From Burkholderiales bacterium (lineage in GTDB: Bacteria; Pseudomonadota; Gammaproteobacteria; Burkholderiales; SG8-41): DNA of 64,000 nucleotides. Where the stretch lies: assembly GCA_022841375.1 (NCBI GenBank), contig JALHRQ010000004.1, positions 62,001 through 126,000 of the forward strand, read 5' to 3'. The position numbers were made by a program, and so were the translations under genes. Positions 33,742 to 43,148 of the stretch are shown one piece after another. The first letter of the stretch is position 1. Each line of letters opens with the position of its first letter. A model generated the notes under the pieces. That model made no database searches and had not been told where the DNA came from. It saw only the letters and a program-made list of their open reading frames with translations.

Positions 33742-35010
33742 TCAGCCCGGAGACCGGAATGCGGACTGCAGTCGCCGCGGCACGGTTTTGAATTTCAACC
33801 GGGCGTGTACTGGCAGGCCGTCGGCGAACGGCGGCCAGGCTTCGCCCTGGATCAGCGGACCGAAATAAGTGCGGGCGCGGGCGGTGAGTCGCCAGCCATC
33901 CGCGGTCAGAAAGCCGCGGGGCAGGCGTTTTTCGCGATTCATGATGGCGGCCAGCGGCGCAGCCTCAATTTGCCAACGGTATGGTTTGCAGCTTATGCGG
34001 CGGATCACCGGCATCACATCCGAGCGGCCTGCAACTGCATATTTCACGGCGGCTTTGCCGACGGCATAGGCCTGTTCAACGTCAGTGGCTGAAGCGAGGT
34101 GACGCGCCGAGCGCTGTACGTAATCGAGCACGCTCCAGTGCACTTTGACGTTCAGTGCGGTGCGCACCATCGCCGCGATGATCGGCGCGACACCGCCCAG
34201 CTGTTCGTGGCCGGGGATGCCATCACCGCCGGCCTGGGTCAGGCGCATGCCATCACGCAGTTGCAGGCCTTCGGCAACTGCAATCGCACACCAGCCATGG
34301 CGTTCGATGCGCGACTTCACCGCAGCCAGGAATTTTTTACGATCAAAATGGATTTCCGGCACCAGTAATAGCAGCGGACCGTCTTCTCCACCGGGCAGCG
34401 CCAGGCCGCAGGCGGCGGCAATCCACCCGGTGTAACGGCCCATCACTTCCATCACAAATACCTTGGTCGAACTGTGGGCCATCGATGCGAGATCGGCCAT
34501 GGCTTCGCGCATGCTGGTGGCAACGTATTTTGCGACAGAGCCGAATCCCGGGCTCGAATCCGAGCGTACGATGTCGTTGTCTATGGTTTTCGGCACGGCG
34601 ACGGACACGACAGGCCAGCCCAGGCGGGGCAGGAGGGTCGCGATCTGGTGCGCGGTTTCCGCCGATCCGTTGCCGCCGTTATAAAAAAAGTAACCGATGT
34701 TGTGGGCGCGAAACACGGCCGCCAGCCTTTCGAAATGGGCGCGACCCTGCGGCAAAGACGGCAAGTCGTAACGGCAGGAACCGAAGGCACCACCGGGAGT
34801 GTGGCGCAGTGCGCGGATTGCCGCGAGCGACTCCACGGATGTGTCGATCAGGTCTTCGTGCAGCGCACCGAGAATGCCGTTGCGAGCTGCATAGATGCGG
34901 CCGATATGTTTCCTGTTGCGGCGCGCCGATTCAATCACGCCGCAGGCTGAGGCGTTGATGGTGGCGGTGACGCCGCCGGACTGCGCGTATAGGGCGTTCT
35001 GGATAGCCAC
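33742..35010 (-). CDS. 6-phosphofructokinase, PPi-dependent-like branch
   Basis: The 422-residue product phosphorylates fructose 6-phosphate at C1. It shows the sugar-phosphate motifs PKTIDNDI (residues 140-147, catalytic aspartates) and MEVMGRYTGW. In place of GGDG the donor site reads NGGNGS (112-116). Lys before TIDND is typical of PPi-dependent enzymes, but those normally have Asp where this protein has Gly after GGN. The Gly-plus-Lys combination is also found in some ATP-dependent members of this branch, so the donor is ambiguous. Adjacent hppA suggests PPi metabolism. It lies 25 bases downstream of adk. Confidence 0.85.
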   Translation of the reverse strand: MAIQNALYAQSGGVTATINASACGVIESARRNRKHIGRIYAARNGILGALHEDLIDTSVESLAAIRALRHTPGGAFGSCRYDLPSLPQGRAHFERLAAVFRAHNIGYFFYNGGNGSAETAHQIATLLPRLGWPVVSVAVPKTIDNDIVRSDSSPGFGSVAKYVATSMREAMADLASMAHSSTKVFVMEVMGRYTGWIAAACGLALPGGEDGPLLLLVPEIHFDRKKFLAAVKSRIERHGWCAIAVAEGLQLRDGMRLTQAGGDGIPGHEQLGGVAPIIAAMVRTALNVKVHWSVLDYVQRSARHLASATDVEQAYAVGKAAVKYAVAGRSDVMPVIRRISCKPYRWQIEAAPLAAIMNREKRLPRGFLTADGWRLTARARTYFGPLIQGEAWPPFADGLPVHARLKFKTVPRRLQSAFRSPG

Positions 35011-35035
35011 GAAACAGGAGGTGCCGGCGGCCGCT

Positions 35036-35707
35036 TTATTTACGCAACGGGTGTTTGTCGATCGCGGCGAACATCTTGTCGCGGATGTCGTTAACCATTC
35101 CCAGGCCCTGGATGTTCACGTAATGCGGCGCGCGCGCGTCGCCGCTTGCCGACCATTGCATGTAGTAGTCAACCAGCGGTTTGGTCTGGTCATGGTAGGT
35201 CTTGATGCGCTGCTTCACCGTTTCTTCATTGTCGTCCGAACGCTGCACCAGCGGTTCTCCGGTGACGTCGTCCTTGCCGGGCACGTGCGGCGGGTTGAAC
35301 TCGACGTGGTAGGAACGGCCGGAGGCGAGGTGCACGCGCCGGCCGATCATGCGGCGCAGTATCTCGTCGTCGCCCACTTCAATCTCGACCACGAAATTGA
35401 TGTCGACTCCGGCGCGACGCAGCGCTTCAGCCTGAGGCAGGGTGCGCGGGAAGCCGTCCATGATGTAGCCGTTGGCGCAGTCCGGCGCCTTGATCCGTTC
35501 CTTGGCCAGTTCGATGACCACCGGGTCCGGTACCAGCGCGCCGCGGTCCATGTACGACCGCGCCTCCTTGCCCAGCGCAGTGCCTGCCTTGATTGCTTCA
35601 CGCAGCATGTCGCCGGTGGAAATCTGCGGGATCTTGTAGCGCTGGATCAGAAACTGGGCTTGAGTACCTTTGCCGGCACCGGGCAGGCCGAGAAGAAGAA
35701 TGCGCAT
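35036..35707 (-). CDS. adk: Adenylate kinase
   Basis: The 223-residue product is the long LID-bearing form that interconverts ATP plus AMP and 2 ADP in the cytoplasm. It has the P-loop [10 protein letters not shown] (residues 7-16), AMP-binding [11 protein letters not shown], the [12 protein letters not shown] signature (around 85-96), and a LID reading [20 protein letters not shown] with no zinc cysteines. In betaproteobacteria adk commonly follows kdsB, as here. The kdsB gene lies 99 bases upstream on the same strand. Confidence 0.97.
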   Translation of the reverse strand: MRILLLGLPGAGKGTQAQFLIQRYKIPQISTGDMLREAIKAGTALGKEARSYMDRGALVPDPVVIELAKERIKAPDCANGYIMDGFPRTLPQAEALRRAGVDINFVVEIEVGDDEILRRMIGRRVHLASGRSYHVEFNPPHVPGKDDVTGEPLVQRSDDNEETVKQRIKTYHDQTKPLVDYYMQWSASGDARAPHYVNIQGLGMVNDIRDKMFAAIDKHPLRK

Positions 35708-35806
35708 GAAATGGGTCCGTTTAAAGGGCAGCGATGATGTTGGAATAATTTTTTGTCAAGTATAGCCCCGCGAACTGCAGGGACAAAATTCTGCGCGGTC
35801 AAGGTC

Positions 35807-36565
35807 TCAGTGTTTCAACATCCGGCGCACCCGCAGCAGGTCGGCCGGCGTATCCACGCCGGGGTGCGGCATGCCGGCGGTGACGGCAACGCTGATGCGA
35901 TAACCGTGGGCCAGTGCGCGCAGTTGTTCCAGGGCTTCCGCCTGTTCGAGGGCAACGGGTCGCAACTTGCTGTATGCACGGAGAAAACTGCAGCGATACG
36001 CGTAGATGCCGAGGTGGCGCAGCGCCGGCAGCCTTGGCGGCAATGCGCGGATGCCGTTGCTGAACGCCTCGCGCGCCCACGGAACCGGCGCTCGGCTGAA
36101 ATACAGCGCGAGACCGTTGTTGTCGAGAACGACTTTCACTACATTCGGATTTGACATGTCGCGGGCGTCGCGGATGCGGCAGGCCGCAGTGGCAATGGCC
36201 GCATCGCGGTGGGCAGCAAGGTTTTCGGCGACCTTGCGGATCAGCGCCGGTGAGATCAACGGCTCGTCACCCTGCACATTGACGACGATCTGCTGCGCGC
36301 CGAGACGCAGTTTCGATGCGACCTCGGCGATACGGTCGGTACCGGAGGGATGATCGCTGCGCGTCATCATGGCGCGGTGTCCATGCGCCTCGACCACATC
36401 GAAGATCCGCGTGTCGTCGGTGGCCACCACAATCTGTGCCGCGCCGCTGCGGGCTGCGCGTTCAGCGACGCGTACTATCATCGGCTTGCCGTCAATGTCA
36501 GCCAGCGGTTTGCCGGGGAAACGGGACGAGGCGTAGCGCGCCGGGATGACGACGGTGAATTTCAT
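35807..36565 (-). CDS. kdsB: 3-deoxy-manno-octulosonate cytidylyltransferase
   Basis: The 252-residue product activates KDO with CTP to CMP-KDO for the lipid A core. It starts [21 protein letters not shown], the nucleotide-binding loop of the family, and contains VVATDD and [10 protein letters not shown] with metal/CTP-contacting residues, then HLGIYAYR. The ATG at 36565 is chosen because the family starts exactly here; an upstream in-frame ATG adds 15 unconserved residues. It stands with lpxK and the Trm112-like gene, the conserved lpxK-ycaR-kdsB order. Confidence 0.97.
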   Translation of the reverse strand: MKFTVVIPARYASSRFPGKPLADIDGKPMIVRVAERAARSGAAQIVVATDDTRIFDVVEAHGHRAMMTRSDHPSGTDRIAEVASKLRLGAQQIVVNVQGDEPLISPALIRKVAENLAAHRDAAIATAACRIRDARDMSNPNVVKVVLDNNGLALYFSRAPVPWAREAFSNGIRALPPRLPALRHLGIYAYRCSFLRAYSKLRPVALEQAEALEQLRALAHGYRISVAVTAGMPHPGVDTPADLLRVRRMLKH

Positions 36566-36633
36566 GATGGAGTGGAGCAAGGAGTGAGGGTGGGATTGCG
36601 GGTTTCTCAATCTCTAATCCTGGATCCTCGTTC

Positions 36634-36813
36634 CTAAACTTCCTCCTCGGGCGGAAGTTTGCGCGCATCGTCCTCAAGCATCACCGGGATGCCGTCCTGA
36701 ACCGGGTAACCCAGGCGGCAGGGTTTGCACAGAAGTTCTGCGGCGGCTTTGCGGTAAAGCAGCGGTCCTTTGCAGATCGGGCAAACCAATATGTCGAGCA
36801 GTTTTTCATCCAT
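36634..36813 (-). CDS. Trm112/YcaR family small zinc-binding protein
   Basis: A 59-residue protein beginning [18 protein letters not shown] with a second cysteine pair in [20 protein letters not shown]. This is the Trm112/YcaR (UPF0434) pattern. In other organisms Trm112 activates several methyltransferases, but the bacterial YcaR role is unclear. It overlaps the lpxK end by eight bases, so translation is coupled, and kdsB follows after 68 bases. The preferred start is the ATG at 36813; an ATG at 36831 is in frame but adds a nonconserved leader. Confidence 0.92.
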   Translation of the reverse strand: MDEKLLDILVCPICKGPLLYRKAAAELLCKPCRLGYPVQDGIPVMLEDDARKLPPEEEV

Positions 36814-37801
36814 GGCGGCTGTTCTCTGCAAGCCGGGCGAGAATCATTTCGCCCAGGCGGGGATCGGGTTCGGCGTTGACGATGAGCGCCCAATGACGGG
36901 CGTTCGCGAATGCGCTGCATTTTACCGCATCCTTTTCAGTCATCACGACTTCGTTGTCGCCGGCGAACGCCAGGTCTTGTGCGGTGTAGGCGTGATGATC
37001 GGCGAACGGGCTCGGCATGCAGGACAGGCCGAGCCTCCCGAGTTGCGCGAAAAACCGCTGCGGGTTGCCGATGCCGGCAATGGCATACACCCGCCGGCCT
37101 TTGAAATACGCGGCGTCGACGATATTCTGCGGTTGCAGCAGGTTGCGAAATTCACTGCCGTTCAGCTGCATGGCCAGCGCCTGCGGCCATACTCTTGCAT
37201 CATCATGCCCGTTGATAACCACGGCATCGACTTCGGTCAGTCGCGATGCCGGTTCGCGCAGGGGTCCTGCCGGCAGCGGCCAGCCGTTGCCGAGGCCGCG
37301 CGCGCCGTCGATCAAGGCAATCTCAAAATCGCGACCGAGGCGGTAATGCTGCAGGCCGTCGTCGCTGATCAGGACGTCGGTTTCCGGGTGCGCCATCAAC
37401 AGTGCACGGGCAACCGCGACGCGGTCGGTGCCGACCCACACCGGACAGCCCGCGCGCTGTGCCATCAGGCAGGGTTCGTCGCCATAGTCCTGCGGTTTGC
37501 CGTCTGCAGGCACGGCGCGCGCATGGGTGTCGGATGCGCCGTAACCCCGGCTGATGACGCCGGGCTGACGCCCCTGACGGCGCAGGAACTGTGCGAGCCA
37601 GAGGGTGAGCGGTGTTTTGCCGGTGCCGCCGGCAGTGATGTTGCCAACGACGATGACCGGCACGCCGGGATGCTGTGCAGTCAGCAGGCCGTTGCGCCAC
37701 GCGGCGCGGCGTAATGCGACCACAGCCGCATAGGCAGCGGACAACGGCAACAGCAGCAGGGCGATTGCGCCCCGATGCTGCCAGTGGGTGGGGGTGGCCA
37801 T
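36806..37801 (-). CDS. lpxK: Tetraacyldisaccharide 4'-kinase
   Basis: The 331-residue inner-membrane enzyme phosphorylates the lipid A disaccharide precursor at the 4' position. The N-terminal hydrophobic helix (about 12-30) is followed by [19 protein letters not shown] with the Walker A loop (GGTGKT). The family motif [17 protein letters not shown] follows, then VTEKDAVK near the C-terminus. It sits after exbD on the same strand and before the Trm112-like gene, which it overlaps. Confidence 0.96.
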   Translation of the reverse strand: MATPTHWQHRGAIALLLLPLSAAYAAVVALRRAAWRNGLLTAQHPGVPVIVVGNITAGGTGKTPLTLWLAQFLRRQGRQPGVISRGYGASDTHARAVPADGKPQDYGDEPCLMAQRAGCPVWVGTDRVAVARALLMAHPETDVLISDDGLQHYRLGRDFEIALIDGARGLGNGWPLPAGPLREPASRLTEVDAVVINGHDDARVWPQALAMQLNGSEFRNLLQPQNIVDAAYFKGRRVYAIAGIGNPQRFFAQLGRLGLSCMPSPFADHHAYTAQDLAFAGDNEVVMTEKDAVKCSAFANARHWALIVNAEPDPRLGEMILARLAENSRHG

Positions 37802-37843
37802 GGCGCGGTCAGGCTAACGGGTTTGCCGCAACGCGTCGAGATG

Positions 37844-38260
37844 CTACTTGCGGGCCTGGGTGGTGAAGGTGATTTTTGCGTAGCCGGCGATTTGCGCAGC
37901 CTCCATCACCCGCACCACCGATTGGTGAGAGGCGTTGGCGTCGGCATTGATCACGATCACCGGATCCTTCATGTCGCCGGCGGCACGTTTCAGCGCTTCG
38001 CTCAAGGCCGCAGGAGTGCCGCTGGGCGCGGCACTGCGGTTGATCGTGGTATTGCCCTTGGCGTCAACTGCTACATCAAGTTGCGCCGGTCGCTCGGGCG
38101 GCTGACCGGCTTCCGCTGTCGGCAGATTGATCTGCAATTCCGCAAAACGCGAATAAGTGGTGGTGACCATCAGGAAAATCAGGATCACCAGCAACACGTC
38201 GATCAACGGGATGAAATTAATCTCAGGCTCTTCGCGCATGGGGCGCCTGCGGAATGCCAT
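37844..38260 (-). CDS. exbD: ExbD/TolR-type biopolymer transport protein
   Basis: The 138-residue protein has one N-terminal transmembrane helix (INFIPLIDVLLVILIFLMV, about residues 14-32) with the conserved channel aspartate in LIDVLLV, and a periplasmic domain ending in KITFTTQARK. With ExbB it converts proton flow to work on a TonB- or TolA-like partner. No tonB or TonB-dependent receptor is in the window. It is four bases downstream of exbB and followed by lpxK, an arrangement common in betaproteobacteria. Confidence 0.93.
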   Translation of the reverse strand: MAFRRRPMREEPEINFIPLIDVLLVILIFLMVTTTYSRFAELQINLPTAEAGQPPERPAQLDVAVDAKGNTTINRSAAPSGTPAALSEALKRAAGDMKDPVIVINADANASHQSVVRVMEAAQIAGYAKITFTTQARK

Positions 38261-38264
38261 GAGA

Positions 38265-38873
38265 TCAGGCGTCCCGGTCGCCGTGGATGATTTCGATCAG
38301 CTTTACCGCCTGCATCTGCATTTCGACCAGCAGCGCATCGACCTTGGTGCGGAAGTAACGGTAGAACACCATGCTCGGAACGGCAACCACCAGACCGAAG
38401 GCGGTGTTGTAAAGCGCTATCGAGATGCCGTGGGCAAGCACCAGCGGATTGGTGCCGGAAGGCGTTTGCGCGCCGAAAATTTCAATCATGCCGATGACTG
38501 TGCCGAAAAGGCCCAGCAGCGGCGAAATGGCGGCAATTGTTCCCAGTGTGGTCAGAAAACGTTCGAGTTCGATGGCCACCGAGTGACTGGATTCCTCAAT
38601 GGCTTCTTTCATGATCGCTGCAGAATGTTTTTCGTTGCGCAGGCCGGCGGACAGGATCTGGCCGAGCGGCGCGGTGGCGGCGAGCTGCGACAACAGTTGC
38701 GGGGTGACGCCGTTCTGGCGGTAGGCCTGGATGGTGTGCACCAGCATGTTGTTCGGCAGCACCACGTTCTGGCGTAAAGACCAAAGCCGTTCGCCGATGA
38801 TGGCCAGCGCAATGACGGAACACAGAATCAATGGCCAGATGGGCCAGCCGGCGGCTTCAATGATGGATAACAC
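38265..38873 (-). CDS. exbB: ExbB/TolQ/MotA-type proton channel protein
   Basis: The 202-residue protein has three membrane segments, near residues 5-25, 100-125 and 140-165, the ExbB layout. The conserved TLGTIAAISPLLGLFGTVIGM stretch is in the second and GISIALYNTAFGLVVAVPSMV in the third. It forms the inner-membrane proton channel with ExbD, four bases downstream. It is the first gene of the leftward block that runs through lpxK to adk and probably hppA. Confidence 0.93.
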   Translation of the reverse strand: MLSIIEAAGWPIWPLILCSVIALAIIGERLWSLRQNVVLPNNMLVHTIQAYRQNGVTPQLLSQLAATAPLGQILSAGLRNEKHSAAIMKEAIEESSHSVAIELERFLTTLGTIAAISPLLGLFGTVIGMIEIFGAQTPSGTNPLVLAHGISIALYNTAFGLVVAVPSMVFYRYFRTKVDALLVEMQMQAVKLIEIIHGDRDA

Positions 38874-39305
38874 GCGGGATTTTCCGAAAAAAAGTTATCA
38901 AACGAGTTGAACAAGTCGCAAAAAAGTGGCGTAACTGTAGCCGCCATGCGCCGGATCGGCAAGCGCAAAGGGGCAAGACATTGCGCAAAGCCGTTGAGCC
39001 GCAAGGCATTTTCCGGCTTGTCCACAATTGCTGTGGATAAGCCTGTGCACACCCTGTAAATGAAACGCCTAAGTAGTGCTCCAGCCTGAATTTTTTGTCT
39101 ATTGCCTATTTGTTAAACTGATTAAAAATAACAATAAAAACATATAGTTAGCAATAATCCTCGGGGATGACAAAGAAACAGGCGCTACCACGACATCGCG
39201 GAGAGTGATGCTGTGGATGGGTGTTGCCGGGAAAAACCGTTACGCGTCCGTGAGTTGCGGATGCTAACGAACAAAGTTTAAATAATCAGCAGCTATACTT
39301 GGGTG
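38874..39305. promoter_or_regulatory. Divergent intergenic region with DnaA-box-like pair and AT-rich stretch
   Basis: No gene is seen in these 430 bases between divergent exbB and uup. TTGTCCACA (39018-39026) and TGTGGATAA (39032-39040) are an inverted pair of DnaA-box-like nonamers, the second a perfect TTATCCACA on the minus strand. About 35 bases later begins an AT-rich stretch (39092-39162) in otherwise GC-rich DNA. Both promoters must lie here, and no specific promoter was assigned. Confidence 0.4.
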
Positions 39306-41123
39306 ATGGCCTTACTGACTATAGACTCCGCCGAACTTGCTTTCGGCCTGCATCCGCTGCTTGACCGTGCCAACCTGACCGTCCATGACGGCGAACGCAT
39401 CGGCTTCATCGGCCGCAACGGCACCGGCAAATCCTCGCTGCTCAGCATCATCGCCGGTCGCGGCGTGCTCGACGACGGCGAAATCCGCCGCCAGGACGGG
39501 CTGCGCGTGGTCAGCGTCGAACAGGAGCCGCTGCTGCCGGACGCCGACAGCCTGCATGCCAGCCTGACCGCACGCGGCGGGCTGGAGGACATGCATGATG
39601 AACGCGATCGCTGGCGCGCCGATGCGCGGCTGTTTGAATACCTGCACCGCTTCGGCCTTGATGAATCGCGGCCGCCGCAGACCGCTTCCGGCGGTGAACG
39701 CAAACGTGCGGCGCTGGCATTGGCTTTGGCCATGCAACCCGACCTGTTGCTGCTTGATGAGCCGACCAATCATCTCGACATCGCGGGCATCACGCTGATT
39801 GAAGATCTGCTGATCAAGGGGCAGATCAAATCCGCGATCATCATCACCCATGACCGCACTTTCCTTGACCGTGTCGCTACGCGCATCGTCGAACTCGACC
39901 GCGGCCTGCTGCGGTCGTACCCGGGCAATTTTGCCGCGTACGAGGCGCGCAAGGCCGACCAGCTTGCCGAAGAGGAAAAAGCCAGTCGTCGTTTCGATAA
40001 ATTCTGGGCGCAGGAAGAAGTGTGGATCCGCCAGGGCATCAAGGCACGGCGTACCCGCAATGAAGGCCGCGTGCGGCGTCTGGAATCGCTGCGGGTTGAA
40101 CGCGCCGAGCGCCGCGAGCGCATCGGCAACGTCAAGCTGGCACTGGATGCCGGGGAGCGTTCAGGCAAGCTGGTCGCCGAACTGACCAATGTCAGCAAGG
40201 CCTTTGACGACAAATCGCTGATCAGCAACCTCGATCTGCGCATCCTGCGGGGCGACCGCATCGGTCTGATCGGCGCCAATGGCGCCGGCAAATCGACACT
40301 GATCAAAATCATTCTCGGCGAACTCTCACCGGATACTGGTGAGGTGCGTCTGGGAACCAAGCAGGAAATTGCCTATTTCGACCAGTTGCGCGATCAACTG
40401 GATCCCGAAAAGTCGCTGGTCGAAACCATCAGTCCCGGTTCCGAATGGGTGGAAACGGCGGACGGCCGCAAGCATGTGATGAGTTACCTGTCGGATTTCC
40501 TGTTTCCGCCGCAACGCGCCCAGGCGAAGGTCAGCATGCTGTCCGGCGGCGAACGCAACCGGCTGCTGCTGGCGCGTCTGTTCGCACAGCCTGCCAATGT
40601 GCTGGTACTCGACGAGCCGACGAATGATCTGGATATCGAATCGCTTGAGCTGCTCGAGGATACCCTGCAGTCGTATACCGGAACCCTGCTGCTGGTCAGC
40701 CACGACCGCGCGTTTCTCGATAACGTGGTGACACAGACGCTGGCGGCGGAAGGTGAGGGGCGATGGAAGGAATATGTCGGCGGTTACACAGACTGGCTGG
40801 CGCAGCGGCCTCAGCCGGACGCTCCCGCAGCCGGCAAGACGCCAGTGGAAGAAAAATCTCCGCGAAATGCGATTCCGGTCAAGGCCAGGCTCAGTTTCAA
40901 GGAGCAGCGGGAACTCGCCCAGTTGCCCGATGAACTCGACGCGCTGGAGCGCGAGCAGGCGGCGCTGATGGCGCGCATGAGTGGAGTCGATTATCACAAG
41001 CAGAGCCCCACGCAGCTGAAAGCCGATCGTGAGCGCCTCGAGGAAATCGAACGTCAACAGGCCATCAAATTCGAGCGTTGGGAACGGCTTGATCAGCGTG
41101 CCGCCCAACCGGCGGGTGCGTAA
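39306..41123 (+). CDS. uup: ABC-F ATPase, Uup-like
   Basis: The 605-residue cytoplasmic protein has two ABC ATPase domains and no membrane part. The first has GFIGRNGTGKSSLLS (Walker A), SGGERKRAALALALAMQP (signature) and LLLLDEPTNHLDI. The second has GLIGANGAGKSTLIK, LSGGERNRLLLARLFAQP and LVLDEPTNDLDI. A long linker rich in Arg/Glu joins them. The YVGGYTDWLAQR segment and a C-terminal coiled coil of about 60 residues are typical of Uup, which binds DNA or ribosome-like substrates and affects transposon excision in Escherichia coli. ATG at 39306 follows an overlapping GTG at 39303. Confidence 0.93.
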   Translation: MALLTIDSAELAFGLHPLLDRANLTVHDGERIGFIGRNGTGKSSLLSIIAGRGVLDDGEIRRQDGLRVVSVEQEPLLPDADSLHASLTARGGLEDMHDERDRWRADARLFEYLHRFGLDESRPPQTASGGERKRAALALALAMQPDLLLLDEPTNHLDIAGITLIEDLLIKGQIKSAIIITHDRTFLDRVATRIVELDRGLLRSYPGNFAAYEARKADQLAEEEKASRRFDKFWAQEEVWIRQGIKARRTRNEGRVRRLESLRVERAERRERIGNVKLALDAGERSGKLVAELTNVSKAFDDKSLISNLDLRILRGDRIGLIGANGAGKSTLIKIILGELSPDTGEVRLGTKQEIAYFDQLRDQLDPEKSLVETISPGSEWVETADGRKHVMSYLSDFLFPPQRAQAKVSMLSGGERNRLLLARLFAQPANVLVLDEPTNDLDIESLELLEDTLQSYTGTLLLVSHDRAFLDNVVTQTLAAEGEGRWKEYVGGYTDWLAQRPQPDAPAAGKTPVEEKSPRNAIPVKARLSFKEQRELAQLPDELDALEREQAALMARMSGVDYHKQSPTQLKADRERLEEIERQQAIKFERWERLDQRAAQPAGA

Positions 41124-41152
41124 CTCTGTTAACCCATTGGTCAGAGGAACAG

Positions 41153-41974
41153 ATGAGCAGCGATGAATTGAAGGGCAAGGTGGCCATTGTCACCGGCGCC
41201 ACGCGCAAACGCGGCCTCGGCCGCGCGATCGCCCTGTGTCTGGCGAGGGCAGGTGCCGATGTTGTGGTTACCGGTGCAAGCGCCTCGGGCAGCCTGACTG
41301 ATGACGAGCGCCAGGATGGCTGGTGCGGTTTGTCCAGCGTTGTCGACGAGGTTCGTGCGCTGGGCCGCCGCGCTCATGGCGTTTATATGGATGTCAGCAA
41401 TGCCGGTGAAGTGCAGCGCATGGTCGCGGAGGCGGTTGCAGAACTCGGTCGCGTCGACATCCTGGTCAATAACGCGGCCTACCCGCGTACCCTTGATCGC
41501 GTGCCGGTGCAGGACCTTGATGACGACCTGTGGCGGCGGATTGTCGAAGTCAATCTGAACGGCGCCATGTTCTGCTCGAAGTACGCTGCGCGGCAAATGC
41601 TTGCGCAGGGACAGGGTGGCAGCATTGTCAGCATATCGTCCGGTGCTGCGATCAAGGCGCCGGTCAATTTCGCCGCCTATGCAGCGTCGAAAGCGGGAGT
41701 GCATGCACTGACCTCTTCGCTGGCGGATGAACTGGGGCCTGCCGGCATTACAGCCAACGTCGTGGCGCCGGGATTTCTCGATACCGCACGCATCGACATG
41801 TTGCGCGAAGGCGGGCGCTGGGAAAAACGGCTGTCGACCATTCCGATCAAGCGGCCCGGTACAACCGATGAAGTTGCTGAACTGGTGCGCTACCTGTGCG
41901 GGCCGCATGCGCGCTGGATCAGCGGCGAAGTGTTCATGATCAACGGCGGCGAAGTGCGGCGCGCGGCGAACTAG
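41153..41974 (+). CDS. Short-chain dehydrogenase/reductase
   Basis: The 273-residue product is a classical SDR with the cofactor motif TGATRKRGLGRAIA (about residues 15-28), NNAAY as the structural motif, SISSGAA with the catalytic serine, and YAASKAG with the catalytic Tyr and Lys. It ends with NVVAPGFLDTARI and SGEVFMINGG. It oxidises or reduces an unknown alcohol/ketone with NAD(P). It precedes two Bug receptor genes after 156 bases; the pairing suggests catabolism of an imported compound. Confidence 0.92.
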   Translation: MSSDELKGKVAIVTGATRKRGLGRAIALCLARAGADVVVTGASASGSLTDDERQDGWCGLSSVVDEVRALGRRAHGVYMDVSNAGEVQRMVAEAVAELGRVDILVNNAAYPRTLDRVPVQDLDDDLWRRIVEVNLNGAMFCSKYAARQMLAQGQGGSIVSISSGAAIKAPVNFAAYAASKAGVHALTSSLADELGPAGITANVVAPGFLDTARIDMLREGGRWEKRLSTIPIKRPGTTDEVAELVRYLCGPHARWISGEVFMINGGEVRRAAN

Positions 41975-42130
41975 ATCAGGTATTCTGCCTGCCGGCGTAC
42001 CATGGTTAGTCGAAACAATTGGGCGAAACAAACTTACGAAATAGACGGGCGAACAGACGGGCGAAATAATCCGCATCGCCGCAACGCTTCGGGCAAGTCG
42101 GAACAGATCATCTTCAAGCGGGGGGGGTGG

Positions 42131-43120
42131 ATGGGCGGGCATACGCAGCGCATTGCAATGGGGCAAAAGGTTCTGGTTGCTATGCTGTTTTCGGGCTCAC
42201 TGGCGTCGTTCGCTTACGGTGCCGATACATTTCCGCTGCGCCCGATACGCATCATCGTTTCCAGCGCACCCGGTTCCGGCCCCGATGTGATTGCCCGGCT
42301 TTTCGGGCCTCAGCTGACCGGTATTCTTGGGCAGTCAATCGTCGTCGACAACCGGACCGGGGCTGGCGGCAATATCGGCGGTGAGCTGGCTGCGCATGCC
42401 GCGGCTGACGGTTATACGCTGTTGATGGCGACTGCAAATCACGCCATCGGCATGAGCCTGTATTCGAAACTGAACTACGACCTGCTGCGTGATTTTTCCG
42501 CAATCAGCCAACTCGCCGCTACACCCTACCTGCTGGTGGTTTATCCAGCCTTCCCGGCGAAAACCGTTGCGGAGCTTGTTGCCATTGCCAGGCAGCGTCC
42601 CGGCACGGTGAATTACGGATCGGGCGGCAGTGGTTCGCCGCCCCATCTGGCGACGGAAGTGTTCAGCAGCCTGTCCGGGATCCGCATGACGCACGTGCCC
42701 TATAAAGGTGTATCGCCTGCACTGGCTGACCTTGCCGCGGGGCGGTTGGAGTTGGTGTTTTCTGCGCTACCTGCAGCGTTGCCCCTGGTCAAATCGGGCA
42801 GGCTGCGTGCGATCGGAATCAGCAGCGGTCAGCGCAGCGTGTTGGCGCCGGAGGTGCCGTTGATCCGTGACGCCGTGCCGGGATACGAGGTAACGGGATG
42901 GTACGGCCTGGTTGTGCCGGCGCGGACTGCGCCAGTCGTATTGAGCCGCCTCCATGCGGCAGCAGTCCAGTCGCTGCAATCCGATGAACTGCGCCAGCGT
43001 TTGCTGGCCAGCGGCGCCGAACCCATGGGTACTGCCCCGGCGCAGTTCGCCGGGGTGCTGCGCGCCGAAGTGGCGCGCTGGCGTCAGGCAGTGCAGGAGT
43101 CTGGGGCTCGTGTCGAATGA
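42131..43120 (+). CDS. Bug/TctC-type tripartite tricarboxylate binding protein
   Basis: The 329-residue product starts at the ATG at 42131 after a G-rich GCGGGGGGG tract; ATG 42158 is also plausible. A signal peptide ends near FAYGA. The mature protein has FPLRPIRIIVSSAPGSGPDV, the ligand loop AHAAADGYTLLMATANHAIG and PYKGVSPALADLAAGRLEL, standard for Bug proteins. It binds a carboxylate in the periplasm. A second Bug gene follows after 28 bases. No permease subunit lies nearby. Confidence 0.92.
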   Translation: MGGHTQRIAMGQKVLVAMLFSGSLASFAYGADTFPLRPIRIIVSSAPGSGPDVIARLFGPQLTGILGQSIVVDNRTGAGGNIGGELAAHAAADGYTLLMATANHAIGMSLYSKLNYDLLRDFSAISQLAATPYLLVVYPAFPAKTVAELVAIARQRPGTVNYGSGGSGSPPHLATEVFSSLSGIRMTHVPYKGVSPALADLAAGRLELVFSALPAALPLVKSGRLRAIGISSGQRSVLAPEVPLIRDAVPGYEVTGWYGLVVPARTAPVVLSRLHAAAVQSLQSDELRQRLLASGAEPMGTAPAQFAGVLRAEVARWRQAVQESGARVE

Positions 43121-43148
43121 GCAGGCAATGCGGATAAGGGAGAAACAT

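Noticed and set aside
33721-33750. Hairpin GGGCT/AGCCC near the phosphofructokinase stop with a later T-run
   Set aside because: The stem is only five base pairs, overlaps the stop codon and the T-tract is several bases away, so it was not called a terminator.
39018-39162. Chromosome origin
   Set aside because: Only two DnaA-like boxes and no dnaA, gidA or parAB genes in the window. It is kept only as a low-interest observation.
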